Under the pieces are notes generated by a model that was not told the origin of the DNA, did no database searches, and saw only the letters and a program-made list of their open reading frames with translations. Positions 16,199-25,508 of a stretch of DNA of 64,000 nt are shown here, in pieces (within the stretch, counting starts at the first letter, position 1; every line of letters starts with the position of its first letter). The stretch comes from Thermodesulfobacteriota bacterium. Lineage in GTDB: Bacteria; Desulfobacterota; GWC2-55-46. The DNA lies in assembly GCA_030583865.1 (NCBI GenBank), contig CP129479.1, positions 260,744 to 324,743 on the forward strand. Direction: 5' to 3'. A program made the translations under genes and the position numbers.

Positions 16199-18342
16199 AG
16201 GACTCGTTCTTCATAGTCGCTACCTCGACCATAATAGACCCCTTCCGGCTCATCCAGAAGGACGGGGAGATATTCGGCATCTATGACAGGTTCGGGGACA
16301 TACTGCCTCTCGGGAAGGGGGAGCAGGGCGTGTACTACAAGGGGACGCGGTACCTTTCCCATTACGAGCTGAGGATAAACGGCATGAGGCCCCTTTTCCT
16401 GAGCTCCAACATGGACGAGGACAACTTCCTCATGACCGTCGACCTCACGAACCCGGACATATATTCCGGCGGGGAGCTCCTCCTGAGAAGGGATTCGGTC
16501 CACATCCTCCGCGCGAGGGTCCTCTCCGGGACCAGGGTGTTCGAGCATATAAGGGTCAGGAACTTCGCCGAGGAGGACGCAGCCTTTGTCATTGAGCTCG
16601 GGGCAGATTCCGATTTCGAGGACATCTTCGAGGTGAGGGGGATCAAAAGGGCGGGGAGAGGCGCCCTCCACGAGCCCGAGTACGGGAAAAAGGAGTTCAG
16701 GCTCGCCTATGACGGCCTCGACAGCGTAAGGAGGACCATCGCCTTTACCTTCAGCAGGGGCCCTGACAGGATGAGCGGGAATACCTTCATGTTCTCGCTC
16801 AGGCTTAAGCCCAACCAGATCGAGGAAGTTTACGTCACCGCCGAGTGCGTCGAGGGACATTCAAAAAACGACGGCAGGGGCTATGTCGAGGTATTGAGGG
16901 ACGCGAGGAAGCGCCTCAGGTCCAGACGGAAGTCGGGTGTTGAGATATTCACCTCGAACGAGCACTTCAATATCTCGATAAGGCGCTCGCTCGCGGACAT
17001 AGAGATGATGCTTACAGAGACGCCGAAGGGGCTTTTCCCGTACGGCGGCATACCCTGGTACTGCACCCCGTTCGGCAGGGACGGCATCATAACGGCCCTG
17101 GAGTGCGCGTGGATAAAGCCGGACGTCGCTGCGGGCGCTCTCAAGTACCTTTCCCACATGCAGGCGACCGAGCGTGACGAGCGGAAGGCCGCGGAGCCAG
17201 GGAAGATAATGCACGAGACGAGGCACGGAGAGATGGCGGCGCTCGGCGAGATACCCTTCGGCCTCTATTACGGGAGCGTTGACGCGACCCCGCTCTATAT
17301 AATACTCGCCGGGGTTTACTGGAGGAGGACCGGTGACACAGCCCTCATAAGAAAGCTATGGAAGAGCATAAGCGCGGCCCTTTCCTGGCTTGACGAGTAC
17401 GGAGACGCGGACGGGGACGGGTTCCTCGAATACTCGCCTCACGCCGGCGGCCTCCGGAACCAGGGCTGGAAAGACTCCCAGGACTCGGTCTTCCACAGGG
17501 ACGGAAGGCTCGCCGAGGGGCCCATAGCGCTCTGCGAGGTGCAGGCATATCTCTACGCCGCAAAGAAGGAGGCGGCGGCGCTCTCAAGGCTCATGGGCGA
17601 CGACGACCAGGCCGACAGGCTCCGCCTGGAGGCCGAGGAGCTTAAAAAGAGGTTCAACGAGGCGTTCTGGGACGAGGAGATGGGCACCTACGTGCTTGCC
17701 CTCGACGGAAGGAAAAAGCCCTGCAGGGTGGTCTCGTCCAATGCGGGGCACGCGCTCTTCGCCGGGATTGCCGACCCGCAGAAGGCGCGGAGGGTCGCCG
17801 ACATGCTCCTTTCAGAGAGCGTTTTTTCAGGCTGGGGCATAAGGACCATAGGCGACGGGGAGAAGCGCTATAACCCCATGTCCTACCATAACGGCTCGGT
17901 ATGGCCGCACGACAACGCGCTTACGGCCTATGGGCTCGCGGCCTACGGATTTACCGAGCACTTCAACAAGGTCTTCATGGGCATATTCGACGCGGCCCTC
18001 ATGTCAGACCTCCAGAGGCTCCCGGAGCTCTTCTGCGGGTTCCGGCGGCGTAACGGCATGGCCCCCACGCAGTACCCCGTGGCCTGCGCGCCCCAGACCT
18101 GGGCCTCGGGCGCGCTCCTCCTCATGCTCCACGCCTCGCTCGGCATCTACTTCGAGGCCGACAAGAGCATGATAATCTTCAAGGAGCCGGAGCTCCCGGC
18201 CTTCCTCACCTCCGTTTATCTCAAGAGCCTGCCCGTAGCCCCCAGAAAGACGGTCGACATACTTATATCGAGGTACGGCGAGGACGTGACCATAGAGGCC
18301 TTGAAAAAGCCCGACGACGTCCATATATTGATTATCAAATAA
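16177..18342 (+). CDS. Amylo-alpha-1,6-glucosidase / glycogen-debranching-type glycosidase
   Basis: 721 residues. Residues ~1-230 match the N-terminal beta domain of bacterial glycogen-debranching glucosidases (YYKGTRYLSHYELRINGMRPL). Residues ~270-690 form an (alpha/alpha)6 barrel with IPWYCTPFGRDGIITAL, LEYSPHAGGLRNQGWKDSQDS and YNPMSYHNGSVWPHDNAL, the catalytic-core motifs of the family. The expected activity is hydrolysis of alpha-1,6 branch glucose or related alpha-glucosides in the cytoplasm; no signal peptide is present. ATG 16177 has GGGGAGG upstream and overlaps the glycosyltransferase, so the two are coupled. Confidence 0.86.
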   Translation: MAQVSRIKDSFFIVATSTIIDPFRLIQKDGEIFGIYDRFGDILPLGKGEQGVYYKGTRYLSHYELRINGMRPLFLSSNMDEDNFLMTVDLTNPDIYSGGELLLRRDSVHILRARVLSGTRVFEHIRVRNFAEEDAAFVIELGADSDFEDIFEVRGIKRAGRGALHEPEYGKKEFRLAYDGLDSVRRTIAFTFSRGPDRMSGNTFMFSLRLKPNQIEEVYVTAECVEGHSKNDGRGYVEVLRDARKRLRSRRKSGVEIFTSNEHFNISIRRSLADIEMMLTETPKGLFPYGGIPWYCTPFGRDGIITALECAWIKPDVAAGALKYLSHMQATERDERKAAEPGKIMHETRHGEMAALGEIPFGLYYGSVDATPLYIILAGVYWRRTGDTALIRKLWKSISAALSWLDEYGDADGDGFLEYSPHAGGLRNQGWKDSQDSVFHRDGRLAEGPIALCEVQAYLYAAKKEAAALSRLMGDDDQADRLRLEAEELKKRFNEAFWDEEMGTYVLALDGRKKPCRVVSSNAGHALFAGIADPQKARRVADMLLSESVFSGWGIRTIGDGEKRYNPMSYHNGSVWPHDNALTAYGLAAYGFTEHFNKVFMGIFDAALMSDLQRLPELFCGFRRRNGMAPTQYPVACAPQTWASGALLLMLHASLGIYFEADKSMIIFKEPELPAFLTSVYLKSLPVAPRKTVDILISRYGEDVTIEALKKPDDVHILIIK

Positions 18343-18358
18343 GGCCTGGCCGGTACGG

Positions 18359-20101
18359 CTAAGAGGTAAGCGGCGGGGCGGCCTCCCCGGGCGCATCCGT
18401 CTCTTCCCTCATCCTGAGGGCGATGTCGATGGCAGCGTCCATGTTCCTCGAGTACTCGAAGACGCCTTTTTTCGCCCTGAGCCCTATCCTCCGGAGCCTC
18501 AGTATGAGCCTCGGGTCGAGCTTGTTTATTACGAGCTTCAGGCCCCGCTTCTTGCAGCTTTCTACAATGGACTCCATGGCGACCATCGCGCTCATGTCGA
18601 GCATGGTGACGTCCGACATGTCCAGGACGACTATCCGTATCTCCTTCCTGATGCCGGTAAGGACGCTCAGGGCCTTCTGGGCCGAGCCGAAGAAGAGCGC
18701 TCCGTTGATGTCGTAGATGAGTATGCTCTCGGGCAGGGCCCTGTGCTCGTGCTGCCCGCTGCCCTTGTCGAGGAGCTTCGCGCCGCTCTGCTCGATGCTC
18801 CTGTGGATGAACAGCATGGCGGCGAGGAGCATGCCTACCGCGACCGCGACCTCCATGTCGAAGAGCACCGTGAGGGCGAAGCACGTGAGGAGCACCAGGA
18901 TGTCGTCCCTGGGGGCGAACCTGACTATGCGGGCGAAGTGCTTCGTCTCGCTCATGTTCCAGGCGACCATGAGGAGCAGGGCCGCCATCGAGGCCATGGG
19001 TATGTAGGCGAGGAGGGGCGCAAGGACGAGTATCGACGCCAGGATGAAAAGCGCGTGCACGACCGAGGCGAGGGGCATGGTGCCTCCGGCGCGGACGTTC
19101 GCGGCAGTCCTTGCGAGGGCCGCGGTGGCCGGGATGCCGCCGAAGAGCGGGGCCACGATATTGCCGATGCCCTGGCCTATGAGCTCGTCGTTGGGGTTGT
19201 GCTTCTTGCCCGTTACACCGTCGGCCACGACCGCGCATAGGAGCGATTCCAGCGCGCCGAGCATGGCTATGGCGAAGGCCGGCGGAAGGAGGTTGCGTAT
19301 AAGCTCAAAGGAGATGCCTATCGGGGTCCCGTCCCTGCCGGGGAGCTCCCAGGGCCAGGCAAAGCCCGGAAGGAAAGGGGGTATCCCGCTTCCGGTTATC
19401 CCGTTAATCTCGTACTCGAATCGCGAGCCGACGGTCGCTACCTGGAACTCGGGCATGAGCGCGCCGGCTGCAAAGGCCGCTGCCGAGCCTGCAAGGAGGG
19501 CCACGAGGTGCGAAGGGACCCGCGACCGCGTCTTCTTCCAGAGGAGCAGTACCGCGAAGGTCAGTATGCCTATCGCAGCCTCGGCCCACGAGATGGTGGG
19601 GAGCGAGAGGATGATGGTCGCGACATTCTCGGGGAAATGCCCGTCCAGCTCGGCTATGCTGAGCCCGAAAAGGTCCTTTATCTGGAGCACGGCTATGACC
19701 ACGGCTATGCCTGCCGTAAAGCCGACCGTTACCGGATAGGGCACTATCTGTATGAAGTTCCCGAGCCTGGCAACGCCCATGAGCACAAGTATGACGCCTG
19801 CCATGAAGCCGCTTATGAGGAGGCCGCCGATGCCGTATTTCTGGACGATGGGGAGGAGTATGACGACGAAAGCGGCAGTCGGCCCGGATATGTTGACCTT
19901 GGAGCCGCCCGTAAGGGCGATGACTATTCCGGCTATTATCGCGGTATACAGGCCGGTTTGGGGGGGCGCGCCGACCGCGATTGCCAGCGCCATCGAGAGG
20001 GGGAGCGCTATTACTCCGACCGTGAGCCCGGCAAGGACGTTCGACTGCAGTTCAGAGAGCGAGGGCCTGGACGCGATGGACCTTCTTAGAGCAGAGAACA
20101 T
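18359..20101 (-). CDS. SulP-family anion transporter with STAS domain
   Basis: 580 residues. Residues ~15-430 give 12-14 membrane segments with the family blocks GVIALPLSMALAIAVGAPPQTGLYTAIIAG, SGPTAAFVVILLP and GIGNIVAPLFGGIPATAALARTAANVRAGG. Residues ~460-560 form a STAS domain (SILIYDINGALFFGSAQ, VVLDMSDVTMLDMSAMVAMESIV). SulP carriers move sulfate, bicarbonate or dicarboxylates; the substrate is not readable here. It is convergent with the glucosidase gene, only 16 nt away. No carbonic anhydrase gene adjoins it, so a bicarbonate role gets no help from context. Confidence 0.88.
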   Translation of the reverse strand: MFSALRRSIASRPSLSELQSNVLAGLTVGVIALPLSMALAIAVGAPPQTGLYTAIIAGIVIALTGGSKVNISGPTAAFVVILLPIVQKYGIGGLLISGFMAGVILVLMGVARLGNFIQIVPYPVTVGFTAGIAVVIAVLQIKDLFGLSIAELDGHFPENVATIILSLPTISWAEAAIGILTFAVLLLWKKTRSRVPSHLVALLAGSAAAFAAGALMPEFQVATVGSRFEYEINGITGSGIPPFLPGFAWPWELPGRDGTPIGISFELIRNLLPPAFAIAMLGALESLLCAVVADGVTGKKHNPNDELIGQGIGNIVAPLFGGIPATAALARTAANVRAGGTMPLASVVHALFILASILVLAPLLAYIPMASMAALLLMVAWNMSETKHFARIVRFAPRDDILVLLTCFALTVLFDMEVAVAVGMLLAAMLFIHRSIEQSGAKLLDKGSGQHEHRALPESILIYDINGALFFGSAQKALSVLTGIRKEIRIVVLDMSDVTMLDMSAMVAMESIVESCKKRGLKLVINKLDPRLILRLRRIGLRAKKGVFEYSRNMDAAIDIALRMREETDAPGEAAPPLTS

Positions 20102-20478
20102 GTTGTTCTTCTAATAAAATAGCTCCCCTTTGAAAAGGGGAGCTGCAAGGGGAGACACGTCTTAACAAAGAGCGCGTCAGGTTTAATTTTCCGGTAGTAT
20201 TTTACCCTTTGTAGAATGCCGTATTTAAAAAAAGGGAGCTGGCCTATTATACTCCCCGGCTTGTTCACCAGTCAAGGCCCTATATGGGGCTTGTAAGATT
20301 TTTCTTCATGGGACGGTTTGCTCCCTTCATTATTGAAGGGGAAGGGGAGTTTATATTGCAGGTGCGCTATGCGCCATTACAAATCCCACCTTTGCCCCCC
20401 GTTGAAGGGGGAACTTGATTCCGCCATCCTGAATTCTTCCCAGGACACCTGCCGGACAGAATGGATTTTCGGAGGCTG
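20102..20478. other. Intergenic region with CCCCTTT-type repeats
   Basis: It holds the hairpin AGCTCCCCTT-TGAA-AAGGGGAGCT at 20121-20144, just upstream of the SulP gene, and a second partial copy of the CCCCTTT/AAGGGG repeat near 20328-20415. No coding potential is convincing between them. Confidence 0.5.
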
Positions 20479-22281
20479 TCATTCCAGGTAGACGACCCTG
20501 TTCCGGCCCGAGGATTTCGCCTGGTAAAGGGCCTTGTCAGCCCTGCCCAGGAATTCGGCAACCGGCTCTTTTTGGCTTCGCACGGCCACCCCGGCGCTCG
20601 CCGTGATCTTCAAGCCCGCAAGCCCCCCGTCAAAGGCGAGCCCGGCAAGTTTTCTCCGTATCTTCTCGGCCACGATGACGCACTCGGCTGGCGTGCTGCC
20701 CATGAGGAAGACGGCAAACTCCTCGCCGCCGTAGCGGACGGCTATGTCGCTTCCCCTTATGGAGCCGAGCATGGCCGAGGCCGCCTGCCTTATGGCCTCG
20801 TCTCCGGCCGCATGGCCGTGCTCTTCATTAATGCCCTTGAAATGATCGAGGTCGAACAGTACGACCGATATGGCGTATTGAGCGTTCCGGTCGTGGGCGT
20901 GCGCGAGCCTCCTGAGGGTCTCGTCCATGTAGAAGCGCGTGTAGAGCCCGGTAAGCGGGTCTTTTATCGACTGCTCGTAGAATTTGCACCTCTCGGCTTC
21001 GAGCATGCGGTAGAAGGCCTCCCGCTCGACCGCTATGGCGAAGGAGCCGCTCATCTCGCCGAGCATCCGGTCCAGGTCCCGGTCCTCCCTCACGTCATGG
21101 GCAAGGCGTATGACGGCCATTGCCCCGGCCCTGCCGCCCTCGCGCGGGAATAGAGGTATGGCGAGGGCCCATTCCCTGACCCCTGCCTTGAGCTCGGGTA
21201 GCGCCGCCGGAACGAGCATCTTCCTGAAACTGCCGCCGTTTTCTACGGCCCACGCGCTCCTTTCAACGCCCAGGACGCCCTTGAGCACGGCCGGGGGCTC
21301 CTCAAGGGCCCCCCTGTAGCGCGTCCCGGGCGAGAGGCAAAGGGGCTCTCCCGCGCCGGTTTTCGCATAAAACTCTATCGAGACCGCCGGCAGCGTCCTC
21401 TTGAGTATGTCAAGGAGGGCGTTTGCGATGTCGCGGAAGTCGCGGTAGACGATGACGGTATTGGTGATGTCCTTTAGTGTCTTATTGAGGAACGAGAGGC
21501 GGCGTATGTCGGTTGAGTCGCCCGCAAGGGCGAAGATGCCGCATTCGAGCTGCTTGAGCCTGCCGATGACGAAGCTTATGAGCCCGCCGTATAAAAGGGA
21601 GCCGTGCTGCGGCGCTATCATCCTTACCGGAAGCTCTTCGAGCTTCAAGAGGCCGTGAAGCAGTATCTCTCGGCTCGGCATGTAGTGCTCGTGGAAGGGG
21701 CGTATGTCCTCGAAGTATGATTCGTCCCTCGCGACGAGGCTCCACTCGCGCGTCATGCCGCCGAATATGTCGCTTGAGAAGAGTATGCCGCTCTCCACGT
21801 CAAAGGTGCAGAAGGCCCCCGGGAAATGGAGGTAGGGCGTGAAGACGAAAAGGAGCAGCCTGCCGCCGAGGTCGAGCTGCCAGCCGCTCTCCTCGATGTC
21901 GATTATGGGCAGCCTTAGCGCGTAGTGCTTGAGGAGCGCCCGCGCCCGCCAGTGCGTTATGATCGCCGCCTCCGGGTGCAGGCCCGGAATGCCCTCGATG
22001 AGCTTAAGGGAAGCCGTTATGTCCGGGTCCTGGTGGTGGCATATGAAATAACGGATGCTGGAGAAGGGGACTACCTCCTCTACCTTGCTCCGCACTTTGT
22101 CGAAGGTAAGGTGGCCGCCGGGGTCTATGAGGACGGAGTTATTCCCGCGCTCTATGAGGTAGGCGTTGCACTGGAAGATGTCGTCAGGCAGATATTGCCC
22201 GACCCACCATACGCGCTCGCCTATTTCGACGGCGCGGCTTGTGTCAGCGGAGATTATCTTCCGTATGTCGATATCGGCCAT
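20479..22281 (-). CDS. Diiron oxygen-sensor-like (ODP) diguanylate cyclase
   Basis: 600 residues. Residues ~1-250 are a metallo-beta-lactamase fold of the flavodiiron/ODP type. Candidate diiron ligands are H83, D85 and D87 in HHQDPD, H152 in LHFPG, D171 in LFSSDIFGG and H226 in APQHG. A middle part (~260-420) looks like a GAF-type sensor, and residues ~430-600 are a GGDEF domain (DPLTGLYTRFYMDE, RYGGEEFAVF, ADKALYQAKSSGRN). The active-site GGEEF is intact, so c-di-GMP synthesis from GTP is expected. ODP domains bind O2 at the diiron centre in characterised homologues, so oxygen or redox control is a fair inference. No flavodoxin domain is present. Confidence 0.85.
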   Translation of the reverse strand: MADIDIRKIISADTSRAVEIGERVWWVGQYLPDDIFQCNAYLIERGNNSVLIDPGGHLTFDKVRSKVEEVVPFSSIRYFICHHQDPDITASLKLIEGIPGLHPEAAIITHWRARALLKHYALRLPIIDIEESGWQLDLGGRLLLFVFTPYLHFPGAFCTFDVESGILFSSDIFGGMTREWSLVARDESYFEDIRPFHEHYMPSREILLHGLLKLEELPVRMIAPQHGSLLYGGLISFVIGRLKQLECGIFALAGDSTDIRRLSFLNKTLKDITNTVIVYRDFRDIANALLDILKRTLPAVSIEFYAKTGAGEPLCLSPGTRYRGALEEPPAVLKGVLGVERSAWAVENGGSFRKMLVPAALPELKAGVREWALAIPLFPREGGRAGAMAVIRLAHDVREDRDLDRMLGEMSGSFAIAVEREAFYRMLEAERCKFYEQSIKDPLTGLYTRFYMDETLRRLAHAHDRNAQYAISVVLFDLDHFKGINEEHGHAAGDEAIRQAASAMLGSIRGSDIAVRYGGEEFAVFLMGSTPAECVIVAEKIRRKLAGLAFDGGLAGLKITASAGVAVRSQKEPVAEFLGRADKALYQAKSSGRNRVVYLE

Positions 22282-22303
22282 AAGGGGCTGTTAGAGAATC
22301 GAA

Positions 22304-22458
22304 AAAGAGTAAAGGAACCTCTGATTGTTTCACGTGTTCGTCATTGCGAGCGAAGCGAAGCAATCTCATCTTCCGGAAAATGAAGCGCCTTGAGATTGCT
22401 TCGGAGCCAAGGCTCCTAAGCAATGACGACCGAAAACATAATGAATCAGGCCTTCCTT
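22304..22458. repeat. Family-5 composite palindrome (TCATTGCGAG type), copy 2
   Basis: The core begins CGTCATTGCGAGCGAAGCG at 22339 and ends CTAAGCAATGACG at 22428, with GCAATCTCA / TGAGATTGC inside it. Around it are outer arms AAGGAACCTCTGATT (22313-22327) and AATCAGGCCTTCCTT (22443-22457). The same outer arms flank a different core at 57437-57575. Confidence 0.75.
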
Positions 22459-22507
22459 AAGGTTTTTCGGGGATGAGTCTCGAAGATGGGTTTACAGGCC
22501 GGGCCGT

Positions 22508-22585
22508 CCAAAGGACTCCCCCTTTTCCAAAGGGGGCAGGGGGGACTATCAGGATGCGATGACTTTCTCCCTTTCATAGGGAGAC
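22508..22585. repeat. CCCCCTTT/AAAGGGGG interspersed repeat
   Basis: CTCCCCCTTTTCCAAAGGGGGCAGGGGGGA is followed by TCTCCCTTTCATAGGGAGA. It belongs to the same simple palindromic class as sequences at 20121, 29500, 29550 and 36785, all intergenic. Confidence 0.6.
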
Positions 22586-22693
22586 GGCCGGAGTCGATTG
22601 CCGGAATTGCCTGGATTAGTCGCGCCGGTTTCAGGTAGATTCTTGCACAAGAGGGAAAATCTGTCAAACGGACGTTAATTCAAAAAGGCGCCC

Positions 22694-22722
22694 TTGACAC
22701 CCGGCCTCAAAAGGAAAAGAAT
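22694..22722 (+). promoter_or_regulatory. Putative promoter of msrB
   Basis: TTGACA at 22694-22699, a 17-bp spacer and AAGAAT at 22717-22722. The -10 box ends only 6 nt before the msrB ATG, so a transcript from it would have almost no leader. The -10 match is only 4 of 6. Confidence 0.3.
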
Positions 22723-22728
22723 AGTAGC

Positions 22729-23124
22729 ATGGAGAAGATAAAGAAGAGCGACGAGGAATGGAAAGAGGAGCTTACGCCCGAGGAGTACAGGATAGCCCGC
22801 AAGAAGGGCACTGAAAAGCCCTTTACGGGGGAGTACCTGAATAAGAAAGACAAGGGGACCTATACTTGCGTCTGCTGCGGGCTTGAGCTCTTCAGCTCCG
22901 ATACAAAGTACGATTCCGGCTCGGGGTGGCCGAGCTTCACAAAGCCGGTCGCGCCGGATGCGGTCGAGACCAAAGAGGACAGGAGCTTTTTCATGGAGAG
23001 GACCGAGGCGGTCTGCCCGAGGTGCGGCGCGCATCTGGGTCATGTCTTCGACGACGGCCCGCAGCCGACCGGGAAAAGGTACTGCGTAAACTCCGCGTCT
23101 CTCAAGTTCGTCCCAAAGGAGTGA
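22729..23124 (+). CDS. msrB: Peptide-methionine (R)-S-oxide reductase
   Basis: 131 residues, a full-length MsrB. It reduces methionine-R-sulfoxide in proteins. Two CxxC pairs, CVCC (with GLELF) and CPRC (with GAHLGHVF), bind the structural zinc; GSGWPSF is the substrate pocket, and the catalytic cysteine lies in [11 protein letters not shown]. It uses cysteine, not selenocysteine. It stands alone; no msrA adjoins it. There is no signal peptide, so it is cytoplasmic. Confidence 0.95.
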   Translation: MEKIKKSDEEWKEELTPEEYRIARKKGTEKPFTGEYLNKKDKGTYTCVCCGLELFSSDTKYDSGSGWPSFTKPVAPDAVETKEDRSFFMERTEAVCPRCGAHLGHVFDDGPQPTGKRYCVNSASLKFVPKE

Positions 23125-23206
23125 GTCAGCGCCCCTGCCGCCTCCCACAGCCGGGCTCGCCCGCCGTTTCGAAAGCCACTCGCAACCGAGCCAAGACGAG
23201 GAAATC

Positions 23207-25309
23207 CTACCTGCCCTCTTGTATATAGGGGAGCGCCTCTGAAAGGCCGAGACCCGCGGCGGCCCTGAAGTGTCCTGAGGCTTCGGCGGGATCCCCCGTC
23301 TTCATGTACGCGAGCCCCAGGTTCATGTGCGTGCGCGCGTTGTCGGGCTTAAGGAGAAGAGCCTTTTTGAAGTCGGCTATGGCGCGGCCGTATTCGCCAG
23401 CGGCCGCGTATGTTTCCCCGCGGAGCGCGTACGCGCTCTCGTTTTCAGGGGCGAGCTCTATCAGGGCTGTGAGGGTGCTTGCGGCCTCCTTCTGCCTGCC
23501 CATGAGCGCGAGCGCGCGCGCCTTGTTCGAATACCCCTTGGGCTCCTTCGGGTTTATCCTTATAGCAGCGGTGAAGTCGGCGATGGCGGCGTCCATGAGG
23601 CCGAGCTCCGCCTGCGCTATCCCCCGCATGATATAGGCATCAGTATAGAGCCTGTCCAGGTTGATCGCGGCTGAAAAGTCCTCGACCGCCCCGCGGAGGT
23701 CCCTTGCGCGGCTCTTTACGCGCGCCCTGCCGAAATAGGCCGGCGCGGCCTCCGGATTAAGCCTGAGCGCCTCGTTAAAGTCGGAGAGCGCGGGGCCTGC
23801 CATGCCGATTTCCGAGTAGGCGGCCCCCCTCGCGGTATACGCATCCGAATACGACGGGTTTATTTCGATCGCTATCGAGAGGTCGTCGATGGCGCCGAAG
23901 TAGTCATTAACGGAAATTTTCGCATAAGCCCTGTTGCTGTAGACGAAAGTAACCCCCGGGGCGAGCCTCACGGCCTCGTCCAGGTCTGCAAGCGATTCCT
24001 TGTTCATGCCGAGGTCCTTGTAAGTTACCCCCCTCTTGTTGTACCCGAAGAAGTGGTCCGGATACAGCTCGACCTGGCGCGACCAGAGGGCGAGCGAGTC
24101 CTTCCATATCGCCGCCTGGCTCATGGTCCCGTACCCGAGGAGCGCAAGCAGGGCCAATGCCCCGGCCATGAACGGGGCCTCAAGCCTTTTGCCTTCCCTC
24201 CCGGCCAAAAGCGCCAGGACGCCGCCGAAAAGAAGAAAGAGCCCCAGAGTCGGGAGATACGTGTACCTGTCCGCCGCGGCCTGCTCGCCGGCCTTTATGA
24301 TGCCGGAGACCGGGGCCAGCGTTACGAGATAAAAGAGCCAGGCCGCGAGCGGGGCCCTGCTGAACCTGAGGAGCCAGACGCAGGCGGCGGTGATAAGGGC
24401 GGCTACCGCGCCGTATACGATTATGGTAAGGGGCCCGGTGCTGAAGTCCACCGGATATATCGGGGCGAGCCCGACCGGCAGGATGAGCTTGTGGAGATAG
24501 AAGACAACCGCCTTCAGGGCTATGGCGAGCTTCGCGGCGAAGCCCATCGAGACTACCGCGCCGGCAGTCTTCTGGGTCAGCATGGTAATGACGCCGAGCA
24601 ATATGCTGAGGGCCAGGAAAGGTGCTTTCTCGATAAGGGCCCGCCTTAGCCCCGGGCCGGCAAGACGCCTCAAAGGATAATAGTCGATTATAAGGAGCGC
24701 TAAAGGCACCGTCACCGCCATCGGCTTACTGAGGAGCGCCAGGATGAAAAACACTATGCTCAGGGCGTAATGGCGCTTAAGACGGCTTTCCGAATACGTG
24801 AAATACAATAGGAACGTGAGGAGGATGAAAAAGACCGAGAGGACGTCCTTTCTCTCCGAGACCCATGCGACGGACTCGACGTGCATGGGATGAAGCCCGA
24901 ACAGGAGGGCCGGTATCCCGACAAGTAGAAAGAGGGGCTTTTGGCCGTATTTCCTGTTAGCTGCGAAGGCCGCCTTGAACGAGAGCACGCCGGCAAGAAA
25001 GGTGTTCATGGCATGGAGCATCGAGTTGGTCAGGTGGAAGCCGAAGGGGTTTTTCCCCCAGAAAAGGTAATCGACTGCGAGCGAGACCATTGTAAGGGGG
25101 TGCCAGTTGCCGCCGGTCGTGCTCATGAGGAGGTCGAGCCACGCTGAAGCGCCGTCCGGCAATCCTGCCTGTATCGCGACTATATATTGGTTTTTGAAGA
25201 CGTAGTAAGGGTCGTCCCAGTTTACGAACCCGTTCCAGAGAGAAGGGATATACGCGGCGAAGGTCAATGCCGCGACGACCGCGGCTGTGAGGAAAGGGCT
25301 TTTTTTCAT
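23207..25309 (-). CDS. Multi-pass membrane protein with C-terminal TPR repeats (TMTC-like)
   Basis: 700 residues. Residues ~1-410 contain about ten membrane helices with a first periplasmic loop FVNWDDPYYVFKN and the conserved GLHPMHVESVAWVSERKDVLS, which match the GT-C membrane-glycosyltransferase-like half of TMTC-type proteins. Residues ~425-690 form about eight tetratricopeptide repeats (for example AYTARGAAYSEIGMAGPALSDFNEALRLNPEA). The N-terminal aspartate pair in WDD fits a GT-C active site. Bacterial members are common but have no settled function; protein O-glycosylation is a reasonable guess. A separate GT2 gene is divergent from it. Confidence 0.8.
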   Translation of the reverse strand: MKKSPFLTAAVVAALTFAAYIPSLWNGFVNWDDPYYVFKNQYIVAIQAGLPDGASAWLDLLMSTTGGNWHPLTMVSLAVDYLFWGKNPFGFHLTNSMLHAMNTFLAGVLSFKAAFAANRKYGQKPLFLLVGIPALLFGLHPMHVESVAWVSERKDVLSVFFILLTFLLYFTYSESRLKRHYALSIVFFILALLSKPMAVTVPLALLIIDYYPLRRLAGPGLRRALIEKAPFLALSILLGVITMLTQKTAGAVVSMGFAAKLAIALKAVVFYLHKLILPVGLAPIYPVDFSTGPLTIIVYGAVAALITAACVWLLRFSRAPLAAWLFYLVTLAPVSGIIKAGEQAAADRYTYLPTLGLFLLFGGVLALLAGREGKRLEAPFMAGALALLALLGYGTMSQAAIWKDSLALWSRQVELYPDHFFGYNKRGVTYKDLGMNKESLADLDEAVRLAPGVTFVYSNRAYAKISVNDYFGAIDDLSIAIEINPSYSDAYTARGAAYSEIGMAGPALSDFNEALRLNPEAAPAYFGRARVKSRARDLRGAVEDFSAAINLDRLYTDAYIMRGIAQAELGLMDAAIADFTAAIRINPKEPKGYSNKARALALMGRQKEAASTLTALIELAPENESAYALRGETYAAAGEYGRAIADFKKALLLKPDNARTHMNLGLAYMKTGDPAEASGHFRAAAGLGLSEALPYIQEGR

Positions 25310-25440
25310 GAGGGACGGGACCGGGCCTTACATAAATTAAAAGAACGAAGATGAGCGGCTTTCAAACCTAACGCCGGGATATTATCCATGAAAAAACAAG
25401 CAAAGTCAAAATGTTTGAGGGTCTTGCGCCTCCTTTCCGG

Positions 25441-25470
25441 TTGACACTTCGCGGTCCTTTTTGAGATAAT
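25441..25470 (+). promoter_or_regulatory. Promoter of the GT2 gene
   Basis: TTGACA at 25441-25446, an 18-bp spacer, then GATAAT at 25465-25470 (5 of 6). Predicted transcription starts about 30 nt upstream of the GT2 start codon. Confidence 0.55.
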
Positions 25471-25508
25471 CCCCGTGCACCTATTCCGTTAAACGGACCC
25501 TTTTCACT

